49,927 nucleotides of DNA from Acidobacteriota bacterium (GTDB taxonomy: Bacteria > Acidobacteriota > Vicinamibacteria > Fen-336). The notes under the pieces were generated by a model. That model saw nothing but the letters and a program-made list of their open reading frames with translations, had not been told where the DNA came from and made no database searches. Shown one piece after another: positions 42,621 to 49,449 of the stretch. The position numbers and the translations under genes were made by a program. The stretch is taken from positions 1-49,927 of the forward strand of contig QHVJ01000108.1 of the NCBI GenBank assembly GCA_003222275.1, written 5' to 3'. Every line of letters begins with the position of its first letter. Positions within the stretch are counted from its first letter, which is position 1.

Positions 42621-43550
42621 TCAAGCGTTCGTGATCGACTTCCAATGCCTCAGCCGCTCTGCGATCAACTCGGCGCGATGCCGATCGTCGCGTCCGTCCA
42701 GGATGCTCATGTCCTGAGGATCGGCGCGCAAGTAAACACCGGACGTCCGCGCATTGACCTTCGGGTCAGTGTCCGAGCGAGTTGTGAAGTACCCGGCTGC
42801 GCGATCGGCGGACTCGATTCGGATCTCTCCCGTCCCGTCCAACTGCGGCGCGTTCGGGTGCCGAGGCCGTTCTCCCTTCCAGTAGTAGAAGATGCTCGGG
42901 GGATCTTTCCTCTCCTTCGCCGCTTCGCTCCAGTATCGCGCGGACAGGGTGCCATCCTCTTGCCATGAGCGGCCACCCAGCTCCAGCACCCCGTCGCGGT
43001 CTCGCGAGATCCGTAGAAGACTCACGGCCGAAGGCTCCCGGGCGCTGCGCTCCGTCAGGGAAAACTGCCACCACAGGCCCTCGATGCGGGCGACGCGGCC
43101 CTCATTCTCGATCGCCTTCCGAAGCTTCTGATTGACGGCTCTCATCTCGGTAGTGGTCGTCGTTTCGCCGTACCGTACGCACGTGAGACCGAGAAGATCG
43201 CTGGGAAGCTTTGCGCCACTCGCATGGAGGATGAAAGTTCGGCGCATTCCGAGGGCGCCACCGAAAAGGCCGGCTTCGAAGACCACGTTGTCTCGCGGAG
43301 AAGCCTGGCCGGATCCCGTGGGATCGGATGCGGGGGGGCTGATGGTCGTCCAGTCGTCCCGAGCGAACACGAAGGCGGCGAAATCGACCTCATGCGTGAG
43401 CTCGAGGAGCCGCTCCAGTGTGGTGGTCCCAGGATTGAATGAAGTCGTCCAGGGTTCTACGTGCGCGACGTCTTCAAGGCCGCGCGTCAGCGCCAGCAGC
43501 AGCTTCTCCTGCTTTCCTGACGAGCCTAGGAAGATGCGAGGCTTGTCCAT
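42621..43550 (-). CDS. TIR-like (CAP12/Pycsar-type) effector with C-terminal unknown domain
   Basis: The 309-residue protein has a TIR-like N-terminal domain (about 1-145). It starts PRIFLGSSGKQEKLLLALTRGL and contains FAAFVFARDDWT and DNVVFEAGLFGGALG, with candidate catalytic E92, as in the predicted nucleotide-binding/TIR-like family that includes CBASS and Pycsar effectors. Residues about 150-309 form a beta-rich region (GLWWQFSLTER, IFYYWKGERP, GVYLRADPQDM) that I cannot assign. No cyclase or sensor gene is adjacent. GC content is visibly lower than its surroundings, suggesting transfer. GGAGGA upstream fixes ATG 43550. Confidence 0.8.
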   Translation of the reverse strand: MDKPRIFLGSSGKQEKLLLALTRGLEDVAHVEPWTTSFNPGTTTLERLLELTHEVDFAAFVFARDDWTTISPPASDPTGSGQASPRDNVVFEAGLFGGALGMRRTFILHASGAKLPSDLLGLTCVRYGETTTTTEMRAVNQKLRKAIENEGRVARIEGLWWQFSLTERSAREPSAVSLLRISRDRDGVLELGGRSWQEDGTLSARYWSEAAKERKDPPSIFYYWKGERPRHPNAPQLDGTGEIRIESADRAAGYFTTRSDTDPKVNARTSGVYLRADPQDMSILDGRDDRHRAELIAERLRHWKSITNA

Positions 43551-43588
43551 CCGTTCCTCCCGACAGCAGGTCGACGGCGCCCGTGGCG

Positions 43589-43605
43589 GTTACGAGTGGT
43601 TACGG
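43589..43605. promoter_or_regulatory. paired GGTTACG motifs upstream of the TIR gene
   Basis: GGTTACG occurs at 43589-43595 and 43599-43605, exactly one helical turn apart, 40-55 bp upstream of the TIR-like gene. This is a possible operator or UP-type element. No regulator is known. Confidence 0.25.
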
Positions 43606-43655
43606 TGCGCCCCAACGATGCTGGGACGGGCAGCCGTGCTTGATGCCGCCGGTAA

Positions 43656-43940
43656 CTAGACCGATGCGCCTCCGGCGATGGCCGGCACGATCGCCACCGT
43701 GTCCCCCGTCTTGAGCGGCGTGGCCTTGTCCTTCAGGAAGCGCACGTCTTCGTCGTTGACGAAGAGCCGGACGTAGCTCCGCAGGTTGCCGTCCGCGTCG
43801 CAGAGCCGCTCCTTCAAGCCCTTGTGGCGGCGGTCCAGGCCCTCGATGAGCCCGCCGACGTCGGCTGCGTCCAGCTCCACCTCCGCCTGCCCTCCCGTCA
43901 GCGAGCGCAAGGGGGCGGGGATCTGCACCTTCACTGCCAT
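43656..43940 (-). CDS. cysO: MoaD/ThiS-like sulfur-carrier protein (CysO-like) with tail after GG
   Basis: The 94-residue ubiquitin-fold sulfur carrier matches CysO/MoaD: VKVQIPAPLRSLTGGQAEVEL, VRLFVNDEDVRFL, DTVAIVPAIAGG. The carrier's C-terminal Gly-Gly (90-91) would be thiocarboxylated by the E1 enzyme in this operon and would deliver sulfide to the CysM-like enzyme. Here three more residues (ASV) follow the GG, so a protease must expose it, most simply the JAMM protease encoded just upstream. ATG 43940 has GGAGGA and follows the JAMM gene by 11 bp. Confidence 0.9.
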   Translation of the reverse strand: MAVKVQIPAPLRSLTGGQAEVELDAADVGGLIEGLDRRHKGLKERLCDADGNLRSYVRLFVNDEDVRFLKDKATPLKTGDTVAIVPAIAGGASV

Positions 43941-43951
43941 CGTGCTTCCTC

Positions 43952-44380
43952 CTATTCGATCTCGAGCGGCTCTTCTTCGAAGGCCGTCATGCGGTCCCGG
44001 AAGACCCAGGCCGAGGGAAGCGCGCGCTCTCCGCGCTCCACGCCCACGACCATGTGGACGACGCCGTCCGAGAGGCCCTCGGCGGCGATGCGACGGTCCG
44101 TCTCCGACGGCCGGGCCGGATGGTCGGGGTGGCTGTGGTAGTAGCCGAGGATCTCGCGCCCCTCGTCGCGACCCTCGCGCTGGATGCGCACCAGGTCCTC
44201 GGGGGCGATCTCGTAGCGGACGCGCGGGGAGTCCCGCTCGCGGTTCACGGCGGGCACGACGCGGTCGACTCGGCGCGCGCCTTCGCCGTTGCGCCCGAGC
44301 AGCACGCCACACACCTCGAAGGGATAACCGGAGCGCGCGTGGCCGAGGATCTGCTCCATGAGCGCCCCCGAGATCTTCAT
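43952..44380 (-). CDS. JAMM/MPN+ metalloprotease (Mec-like)
   Basis: The 142-residue zinc peptidase has the JAMM motif: E22 (PFEVCGVLLG) and the HxH-x7-S-x2-D set H82, H84, S92, D95 in HSHPDHPARPSETD. In mycobacteria the homologue (Mec+) releases cysteine from CysO; related enzymes also trim tails beyond the GG of sulfur carriers. Both activities are possible here. ATG 44380 overlaps the CysM stop as ATGA, and the GCGAGAG before it comes from the dispersed repeat segment. Confidence 0.92.
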   Translation of the reverse strand: MKISGALMEQILGHARSGYPFEVCGVLLGRNGEGARRVDRVVPAVNRERDSPRVRYEIAPEDLVRIQREGRDEGREILGYYHSHPDHPARPSETDRRIAAEGLSDGVVHMVVGVERGERALPSAWVFRDRMTAFEEEPLEIE

Positions 44381-45318
44381 CTCTCGCTCGCTCGGGAGTG
44401 AATCCCTCTGCTGGCGCCGAGGTAGCGCTCGCCGCCGTCGGGGAGCAGCGCCACCACCACTCCCGACCTCAGCGCAAGCGCCACCTCGCGCGCCGCCCAC
44501 AGCGCCGCCCCCGCGGAGTGTCCGACGAGCAGTCCGTCCCCGCCGAGCACCTCCGCACAGACCGCGTAGGCGTCCTCGGTGACGACGGAGATCTTTTCGT
44601 CGTGGGCGCGCGGCTCGTAGATCTCGGGCACGATGGCGCTCGCCATGTGCTTCAGCCCTTCCAGGCCATGCATACCGTGGTCCGGTTCCACCGCCACGAC
44701 CCGCACCCGCGGGTTGCGCTCGTGCAGGTAGCGCGCGGTGCCGACGACGGTGCCGCTCGTTCCGAGCCCGGCCACGAAGTGCGTGACCCGCCCTCCGGTC
44801 TGCTCCCAGATCTCGGGGCCGGTCGTCCGGTAGTGGGCGAGGGGATTGGCCGGGTTGCGATACTGGTCCGCGTAGAAATAACGGTCGAGGTCCGCGGCCA
44901 CGATCTCGCGGACCTTGACCATCGCCCCGTCCGAGCCCAGGAGCGGATCCGTGAAGACGATCGTCGCCCCGTACGCGCGGCACAGGCGCTGGCGCTCCTC
45001 GCCGACGCTCGCCGGCATCACCAGCTCCACCGGGTAGCCCTTGGCCCGACCCACCAGGGCCAGGCCCACGGCGGTGTTTCCCGAGGAGGAGTCGACGATC
45101 GTCCGGCCGGGACGGAGCGCGCCGCTGCGCTCGCCCTCCGTGACGATGGAGAGCGCGGTGCGGTCCTTGACCGAGCCGCCCGGGTTGAACCACTCGCACT
45201 TGCCCCACAGCTCGACGCCGGCGGGCACGCCCCCGAGGCGCAGGCGCAGCAGCGGCGTGTGGCCGACCGCGTCCAGTATGTTCGCGAGGACCGGCGCCGG
45301 CGCGAGCGTCAGGCTCAT
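44377..45318 (-). CDS. cysM: CysM-type cysteine synthase (sulfur-carrier dependent)
   Basis: The 313-residue PLP enzyme has the lysine motif NPGGSVKDRTAL, the SSSGNTAVGLAL substrate loop and the phosphate-binding glycine loop GLGTSGTVVGTARYL. Its genomic partners indicate that it uses the thiocarboxylated carrier and O-phosphoserine or O-acetylserine to make cysteine. The C-terminus after LPDGGERYLGA reads SRGIHSRASER and is encoded by a partial copy of the dispersed repeat (44385-44410). ATG 45318 overlaps the E1 gene stop (ATGA). Confidence 0.93.
   Translation of the reverse strand: MSLTLAPAPVLANILDAVGHTPLLRLRLGGVPAGVELWGKCEWFNPGGSVKDRTALSIVTEGERSGALRPGRTIVDSSSGNTAVGLALVGRAKGYPVELVMPASVGEERQRLCRAYGATIVFTDPLLGSDGAMVKVREIVAADLDRYFYADQYRNPANPLAHYRTTGPEIWEQTGGRVTHFVAGLGTSGTVVGTARYLHERNPRVRVVAVEPDHGMHGLEGLKHMASAIVPEIYEPRAHDEKISVVTEDAYAVCAEVLGGDGLLVGHSAGAALWAAREVALALRSGVVVALLPDGGERYLGASRGIHSRASER
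44385..44410. repeat. partial dispersed-element copy inside the cysM 3' end
   Basis: The sequence gctcgctcgggagtgaatcc and its flanks match the hairpin B half of the element at 7119 and 18101 (core GGGAGTGAATCCC). It encodes the final residues of CysM and ends at the ATGA junction with the JAMM protease. Confidence 0.65.
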
Positions 45319-46490
45319 ACCGAGGCCGGCTGCCTCGGCTCGAAATGGCACGACCAGGCGAGGTCGGAGACCTGCCGGATCGTGGGAGCGTCGCCGCACA
45401 CCGCGCACTTGGGATCGCGGCGGACGCGATACTCCTGGAACTTCATGGTGAGCGCGTCGTAGGTCAGCAGGCGTCCCACGAGCAGCTCGCCGCGCCCGAG
45501 CAGGAGCTTGATGGCCTCGGTGGCCTGGACGAGGCCGACGACGCCCGGCAGCACGCCGAGCACGCCTGCTTCGTCGCACGAGGGAGCCATGTCCGACGGC
45601 GTCGGCTCTGGGAAGAGGCAACGGTAGCAGGGCCCCTGGCGGGGCAGGAACACCGATGCCTGCCCATCGAAGCGAAAGATGCTGCCGTAGATGCTCGGCT
45701 TGTTCGAGAGCACCGACGCGTCGTTCACGAGGTACTTCGTGGAGAAGTTGTCCGAGCCGTCCAGGATCACGTCGTAGGGTGCGATGACGTCCATGACGTT
45801 GCTCGCGTCGAGGCGCAGGTCGTGGCGGACCACCTCGACGTCGGGGTTCAAGGCGCGGATGGTGGCCGCCGCCGACTCGGTCTTCGGCTTGCCCACCGAC
45901 GCGTTGGTGTGGAGGATCTGGCGCTGGAGGTTCGACAGGTCGACGACGTCGGAGTCGACGAGCCCGATCGTGCCCACGCCGGCCGCCGCCAGGTACAAGC
46001 CCGCCGGCGAGCCGAGCCCGCCCGCTCCCACGAGCAGCACCTTGGAGGCGAGCAGCTTCGCCTGTCCCGCTTCCCCGACCTCGGGCACCAGCAGGTGGCG
46101 GCTGTAGCGGCTCTTCTGCTCGGCGCTGAGCGTGCGGGGCACCTCGATCGGGAGGCCGGCCTCTTTCCACTTGCCGAAGCCGCCCGCCATCGACGAGACG
46201 CGCGTGTAACCCAGCTCCTGGAGCGCCTTGGCGGCCAGCGCGCTCCGGGTACCGCCCGCGCACTGCAGGACGATCTCGCGGGACTTGTCCGGCAGCTTCT
46301 CCTCGACGCGCAGCTCGAGGAAGCCCCGGGGAATGAAGAGCGCGTCCGGGATGTGGCCCTGCACCCACTCGTCGGCCTCGCGCACGTCCACGATCACCGC
46401 GCCGCGCCCGGCCATCTCCCGCGCCTCCTGGGGAGACACCTCGTGGACTTCGGATTTCACGCGGCGGATCAGATCCTTGAAGGTGGTCAA
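45315..46490 (-). CDS. E1-like sulfur-carrier adenylyltransferase with N-terminal rhodanese domain
   Basis: This 391-residue protein has a rhodanese domain first (about 5-115; DVREADEWVQGHIPDA, active-site cysteine in LQCAGGTRS). A MoeB/ThiF-type E1 domain follows (about 125-385; VLLVGAGGLGSPAGLYLAAAG, DGSDNFSTKYLVND, zinc cysteines in CYRC and CAVC). It should adenylate the CysO-like carrier and transfer sulfur to it. The domain order is the reverse of MoeZ, whose rhodanese is C-terminal. TTG 46490 has GGAGGAACGA upstream. It heads the four-gene operon E1-cysM-mec-cysO. Confidence 0.93.
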   Translation of the reverse strand: MTTFKDLIRRVKSEVHEVSPQEAREMAGRGAVIVDVREADEWVQGHIPDALFIPRGFLELRVEEKLPDKSREIVLQCAGGTRSALAAKALQELGYTRVSSMAGGFGKWKEAGLPIEVPRTLSAEQKSRYSRHLLVPEVGEAGQAKLLASKVLLVGAGGLGSPAGLYLAAAGVGTIGLVDSDVVDLSNLQRQILHTNASVGKPKTESAAATIRALNPDVEVVRHDLRLDASNVMDVIAPYDVILDGSDNFSTKYLVNDASVLSNKPSIYGSIFRFDGQASVFLPRQGPCYRCLFPEPTPSDMAPSCDEAGVLGVLPGVVGLVQATEAIKLLLGRGELLVGRLLTYDALTMKFQEYRVRRDPKCAVCGDAPTIRQVSDLAWSCHFEPRQPASV

Positions 46491-46572
46491 TCGTTCCTCC
46501 CGGGGAGCCGGGGAGGGTGCGCCAGGGCAGGCAAGCTTCGCGTGACGCGTCCCGTGCGGCGGGCCGGGAGGC

Positions 46573-46582
46573 AGTATAGCAT
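46573..46582. promoter_or_regulatory. coincident divergent -10 boxes
   Basis: TATACT on the minus strand (46578-46573) overlaps TATAGC/TAGCAT on the plus strand (46575-46582). The minus box would drive the cysteine operon with a leader of about 75 nt. The plus box would drive the FHA gene with a leader of 6-12 nt. Confidence 0.45.
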
Positions 46583-46594
46583 GGGGCCGCGGCG

Positions 46595-47809
46595 ATGCAG
46601 AAGATATTGGAGGGCGATCTCACCAGGATCGAGGTGCCCGACCTGCTCACGTTCCTGAACATGGGGCATCGCACGGGCGTCCTCGCGCTCGAGCGGTCCG
46701 AGCAGGAGACGAAGCTCTTCTTCCGCGACGGGCGGCCCGTCTATGCGACCTCCACGCGCGACGACCTGCGGCTCGGATCCATGCTCGTACGGCTGGGAAA
46801 GGTGCAGGCGGACGTCCTGGAGAAGGTCATGTCCGGGCCGAAGAAGTCGGGCCGTATCGGCCACGCGCTCCTGGCCGAGAACATCCTCACCGAAGCGGAG
46901 CTGGCATCCTTCCTCAAGGTGCAGGTGTCGGAGGTCATCTTCGACACTTTCGCCTGGCGCGAGGGCGTGTTCAGCTTCTGGGACGGCGTCCCGCCTCCGT
47001 CGACCGCGGTCACCCTGGACATGGACCTCCAGAACCTCCTGATGGAAGGCGTGCGGCGGATCGACGAGCGCCACCGGCTCGCGGAGGTGTTCCCCGACCT
47101 CGAGATGGCGGTGGAGGCCGTCGCGAATCCGGAGCGGGTGAAGCACAGCGTCAACCTCACGCCGGACGAGTGGAAGGTGTTCTTCCTCGTGGACGGCCGG
47201 CGCAGCCTCGCCGACATCTGCCGCCTGGTCGGCAACCCCGATGAGCTGGCCACCCTGCAGATCCTGCACAACCTGGTGCTCGCGAAGTTCGTCGCCGTCG
47301 CGCCTCCTATCCCCATCCCCGCGGCCGAGACGGCGGCGGCCGCGGATCCGAGAGGGACCCACAAGCTGCAGGACGGCAGGCCCGTGGTGCCCGCGTCCCC
47401 CGTGGCGGTGGAGTTCGGGGCCGCGGTGCGGCCCCGGCCGGAGGACGACACGCGGGAGATCGTGACCCCCAAGGCCGTGCAGTACCTGGGACACGTCGGC
47501 AAGGTCACCGTCAGCCGCCTGACGCTGGTCGTCGCGGGCAAGGAGACCTCGTTCCCCCTGACGCGCGACACCTACACGCTGGGCCGGCACCGCAACAACG
47601 ACATCGTGATCTCCGACGCGAAGGTCTCGTCCTTCCACGCGCGGCTGGACCGCGGGCCGGAGGGCTTCGTGCTCGTCGACCTCAAGAGCCGCAACGGCAG
47701 CTATGTCAACGGCGAGCGCATCGAGAGCGCCCAGCTCAACACCGGGGACGAGGTGCGTCTGGGGACGGCGCTCATCGCGTACAAGGTCGATTACATCAGC
47801 TCGAGCTGA
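46595..47809 (+). CDS. DUF4388 (PATAN-like) and FHA domain protein
   Basis: The 404-residue protein begins with a DUF4388 domain (about 1-115; LEGDLTRIEVPDLLTFLNMGHRTGVLALE and FFRDGRPVYATS). A helical middle region (DEWKVFFLVDGRRSLADIC) and a Pro/Ala linker follow. The C-terminal FHA domain (about 315-400) has the phosphothreonine-binding core TLGRHRNNDIVISDAKVSSFHARLD and SRNGSYVNGE. It should read phosphorylation by Hanks kinases such as those at 29.1 kb or 37.9 kb. No ribosome-binding site is seen; the -10 lies close upstream. Confidence 0.9.
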   Translation: MQKILEGDLTRIEVPDLLTFLNMGHRTGVLALERSEQETKLFFRDGRPVYATSTRDDLRLGSMLVRLGKVQADVLEKVMSGPKKSGRIGHALLAENILTEAELASFLKVQVSEVIFDTFAWREGVFSFWDGVPPPSTAVTLDMDLQNLLMEGVRRIDERHRLAEVFPDLEMAVEAVANPERVKHSVNLTPDEWKVFFLVDGRRSLADICRLVGNPDELATLQILHNLVLAKFVAVAPPIPIPAAETAAAADPRGTHKLQDGRPVVPASPVAVEFGAAVRPRPEDDTREIVTPKAVQYLGHVGKVTVSRLTLVVAGKETSFPLTRDTYTLGRHRNNDIVISDAKVSSFHARLDRGPEGFVLVDLKSRNGSYVNGERIESAQLNTGDEVRLGTALIAYKVDYISSS

Positions 47810-47825
47810 CGAGACGGAGGTTACC

Positions 47826-49058
47826 TTGGCCGAGATCCGGCCGTTCGCCGGCGTGCGCTATCGCGTTCCCGACCCGGAGCTGCCCCGGGTGCTGGCGCCT
47901 CCCTACGACGTCATCCCCCCCGCGTACCAGGAAGCGCTCTACGGGCGAGACCCCCGGAACATCGTGCGCGTGATCCTCAACCGCGGGGTGGGGGAGGCCG
48001 CTTACGAGGAGGCGGGGAGGACGTACCGGCGCTGGCTGGCCGATGGCGTCCTCGCGCCCGATCCGGAGCCGTCGCTGTACCTGCTCGAGCAGTCGTTCGC
48101 GGTCGAGGACCGGCCGCGGGTGCGCGTCGGCCTGCTCGCGCGCTTCCGCGCCGAGGACCCCGGTACGCGGAGGATCCTCCCCCACGAGCAGACCCGCAAG
48201 GGGCCGCGCGAGGACCGCTGGCGCGTGCTGCTGGCCACCCGCGCGAACTTCAGCCCGATCTTCATGATGTTCCCCGACGCGCGCGGCGCCTTCGCGTCGC
48301 TCGCCGCCGCGGCGATGACGTCGCGCCCGGAGTCGACGTTCACCGACGATGCCGGCGTCGCCCATCGCCTGTGGCGGATCGCGGATCCGGCGGCGATCGC
48401 CGCGTTCGCCGACGCGCTGGCCCGCCCGAAGGCGTACATCGCCGACGGCCACCACCGTTACGCGACCGCGCTGCGCTACCGTGACGAGCACGGACCCGAC
48501 GGCGCGTGGACCCTCGGCTACTTCACGCCCCTCGAGGCGCCGGGTCTCGTCGTGCTGCCCTACCACCGCATACTTCAAGAGGGACCGCGCCTGGAGGCGG
48601 CCCGTCGCGCTCTGGACAGGCATTTCCGGCTGAGCACGACCTCCGACACGCGGGAGGCGGCCCGCGCGGCGGGCGCGTCCACTGCGTCCTACGCCTTCGG
48701 GCTCGCCGAGCCGGGCGCGGGCGGACTGGTGGCGGAGGCTTTGCCTGCGGCCGAAGAGCTGCTCCCCCGCGACGCCCCCCCGAGCCTGCGCGCCCTCGAC
48801 ACCTATTTCCTTCATCAGGGCGTGCTGCCCAAGCTGTTGGGCATCGCCGATTCGGCCGTCCGCTACGTCCACTCGCTCACCGAGGCCGAGGAGGCGGTGG
48901 CGGCCGCGGCCTGCCGACTGGCGGTGTTGATGCGCGCCACGCCGCCGCAACAGATCGTGGACGTGGCGGAGGCGGGCGAGTCGATGCCCGCCAAGAGCAC
49001 GTTCTTCCACCCGAAGCTGCCCTCGGGCCTGGTGATCCATCCCCTCATCTCGGGTTGA
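47826..49058 (+). CDS. DUF1015 family protein
   Basis: The 410-residue protein is a full-length DUF1015 member, with FAGVRYRVPDPELPRVLAPPYDVIPP at the start, LPHEQTRKGPREDR, IADGHHRYATALRYRDE and the C-terminal PAKSTFFHPKLPSGLVI. The family is widespread, but its enzymatic activity is not known; conserved His/Asp/Lys suggest a kinase- or hydrolase-like site. TTG 47826 is chosen because GACGGAGGT lies just upstream and the family begins at AEIRPFAG. Confidence 0.92.
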   Translation: MAEIRPFAGVRYRVPDPELPRVLAPPYDVIPPAYQEALYGRDPRNIVRVILNRGVGEAAYEEAGRTYRRWLADGVLAPDPEPSLYLLEQSFAVEDRPRVRVGLLARFRAEDPGTRRILPHEQTRKGPREDRWRVLLATRANFSPIFMMFPDARGAFASLAAAAMTSRPESTFTDDAGVAHRLWRIADPAAIAAFADALARPKAYIADGHHRYATALRYRDEHGPDGAWTLGYFTPLEAPGLVVLPYHRILQEGPRLEAARRALDRHFRLSTTSDTREAARAAGASTASYAFGLAEPGAGGLVAEALPAAEELLPRDAPPSLRALDTYFLHQGVLPKLLGIADSAVRYVHSLTEAEEAVAAAACRLAVLMRATPPQQIVDVAEAGESMPAKSTFFHPKLPSGLVIHPLISG

Positions 49059-49083
49059 CAGGTTACCCGAGCGGGACTATCTT
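49055..49083 (+). promoter_or_regulatory. sigma-70 promoter of the PadR-permease operon
   Basis: TTGACA (49055-49060), a 17-bp spacer and TATCTT (49078-49083) form a near-consensus promoter. The PadR ATG lies only 8 nt after the -10, so the transcript would start at or next to the ATG. This is the clearest leaderless case in the window. Confidence 0.75.
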
Positions 49084-49091
49084 CGGGTCAG

Positions 49092-49448
49092 ATGTCTACC
49101 CAGGACGACCCCGACCGTGTCGCCTTGCTCCAGGGCACCCTGGACCTCCTGATCCTGCGCACGCTCGTCTTCGGCGCGCAACACGGTCAGGGGATCGCGC
49201 GGGCGATCCAACAGACGTCCGAGGACGTCCTGCTCGTCGAGCACGGCGCGCTCTACCCGGCGCTGCAGCGCCTGGAGGCCCAGGGCTGGATCGACGCCGA
49301 GTGGGGGACCTCGAGCAACAATCGCAGGGCACGCTTCTACGCGCTGACCCGCCAGGGCCGTCGGCAGCTCGTGCGCGAGACGAGCCGGTGGCAGAAGATG
49401 GCCGCGGCCATCGGCCGCGTCCTGGGGCCCGAGCCCGCCCGGAGGTAG
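49092..49448 (+). CDS. PadR-family transcriptional regulator
   Basis: The 118-residue winged-helix protein has the PadR pattern: LLQGTLDLLILRTLVFGAQHGQGIARAI, then VLLVEHGALYPALQRLEAQGWIDAEWG and the wing RRARFYALTRQGRRQL. PadR proteins repress efflux or permease genes and respond to small ligands. A permease of the ADOP class follows 1 bp later, a gene pairing typical of Acidobacteriota. The leaderless-type promoter directly upstream may be autoregulated. Confidence 0.95.
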   Translation: MSTQDDPDRVALLQGTLDLLILRTLVFGAQHGQGIARAIQQTSEDVLLVEHGALYPALQRLEAQGWIDAEWGTSSNNRRARFYALTRQGRRQLVRETSRWQKMAAAIGRVLGPEPARR

Positions 49449-49449
49449 C

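Noticed and set aside
46487-47638. Minus-strand 383-codon frame opposite the FHA gene
   Set aside because: The plus-strand DUF4388-FHA protein is unmistakable, and the antisense frame has shadow-type composition.
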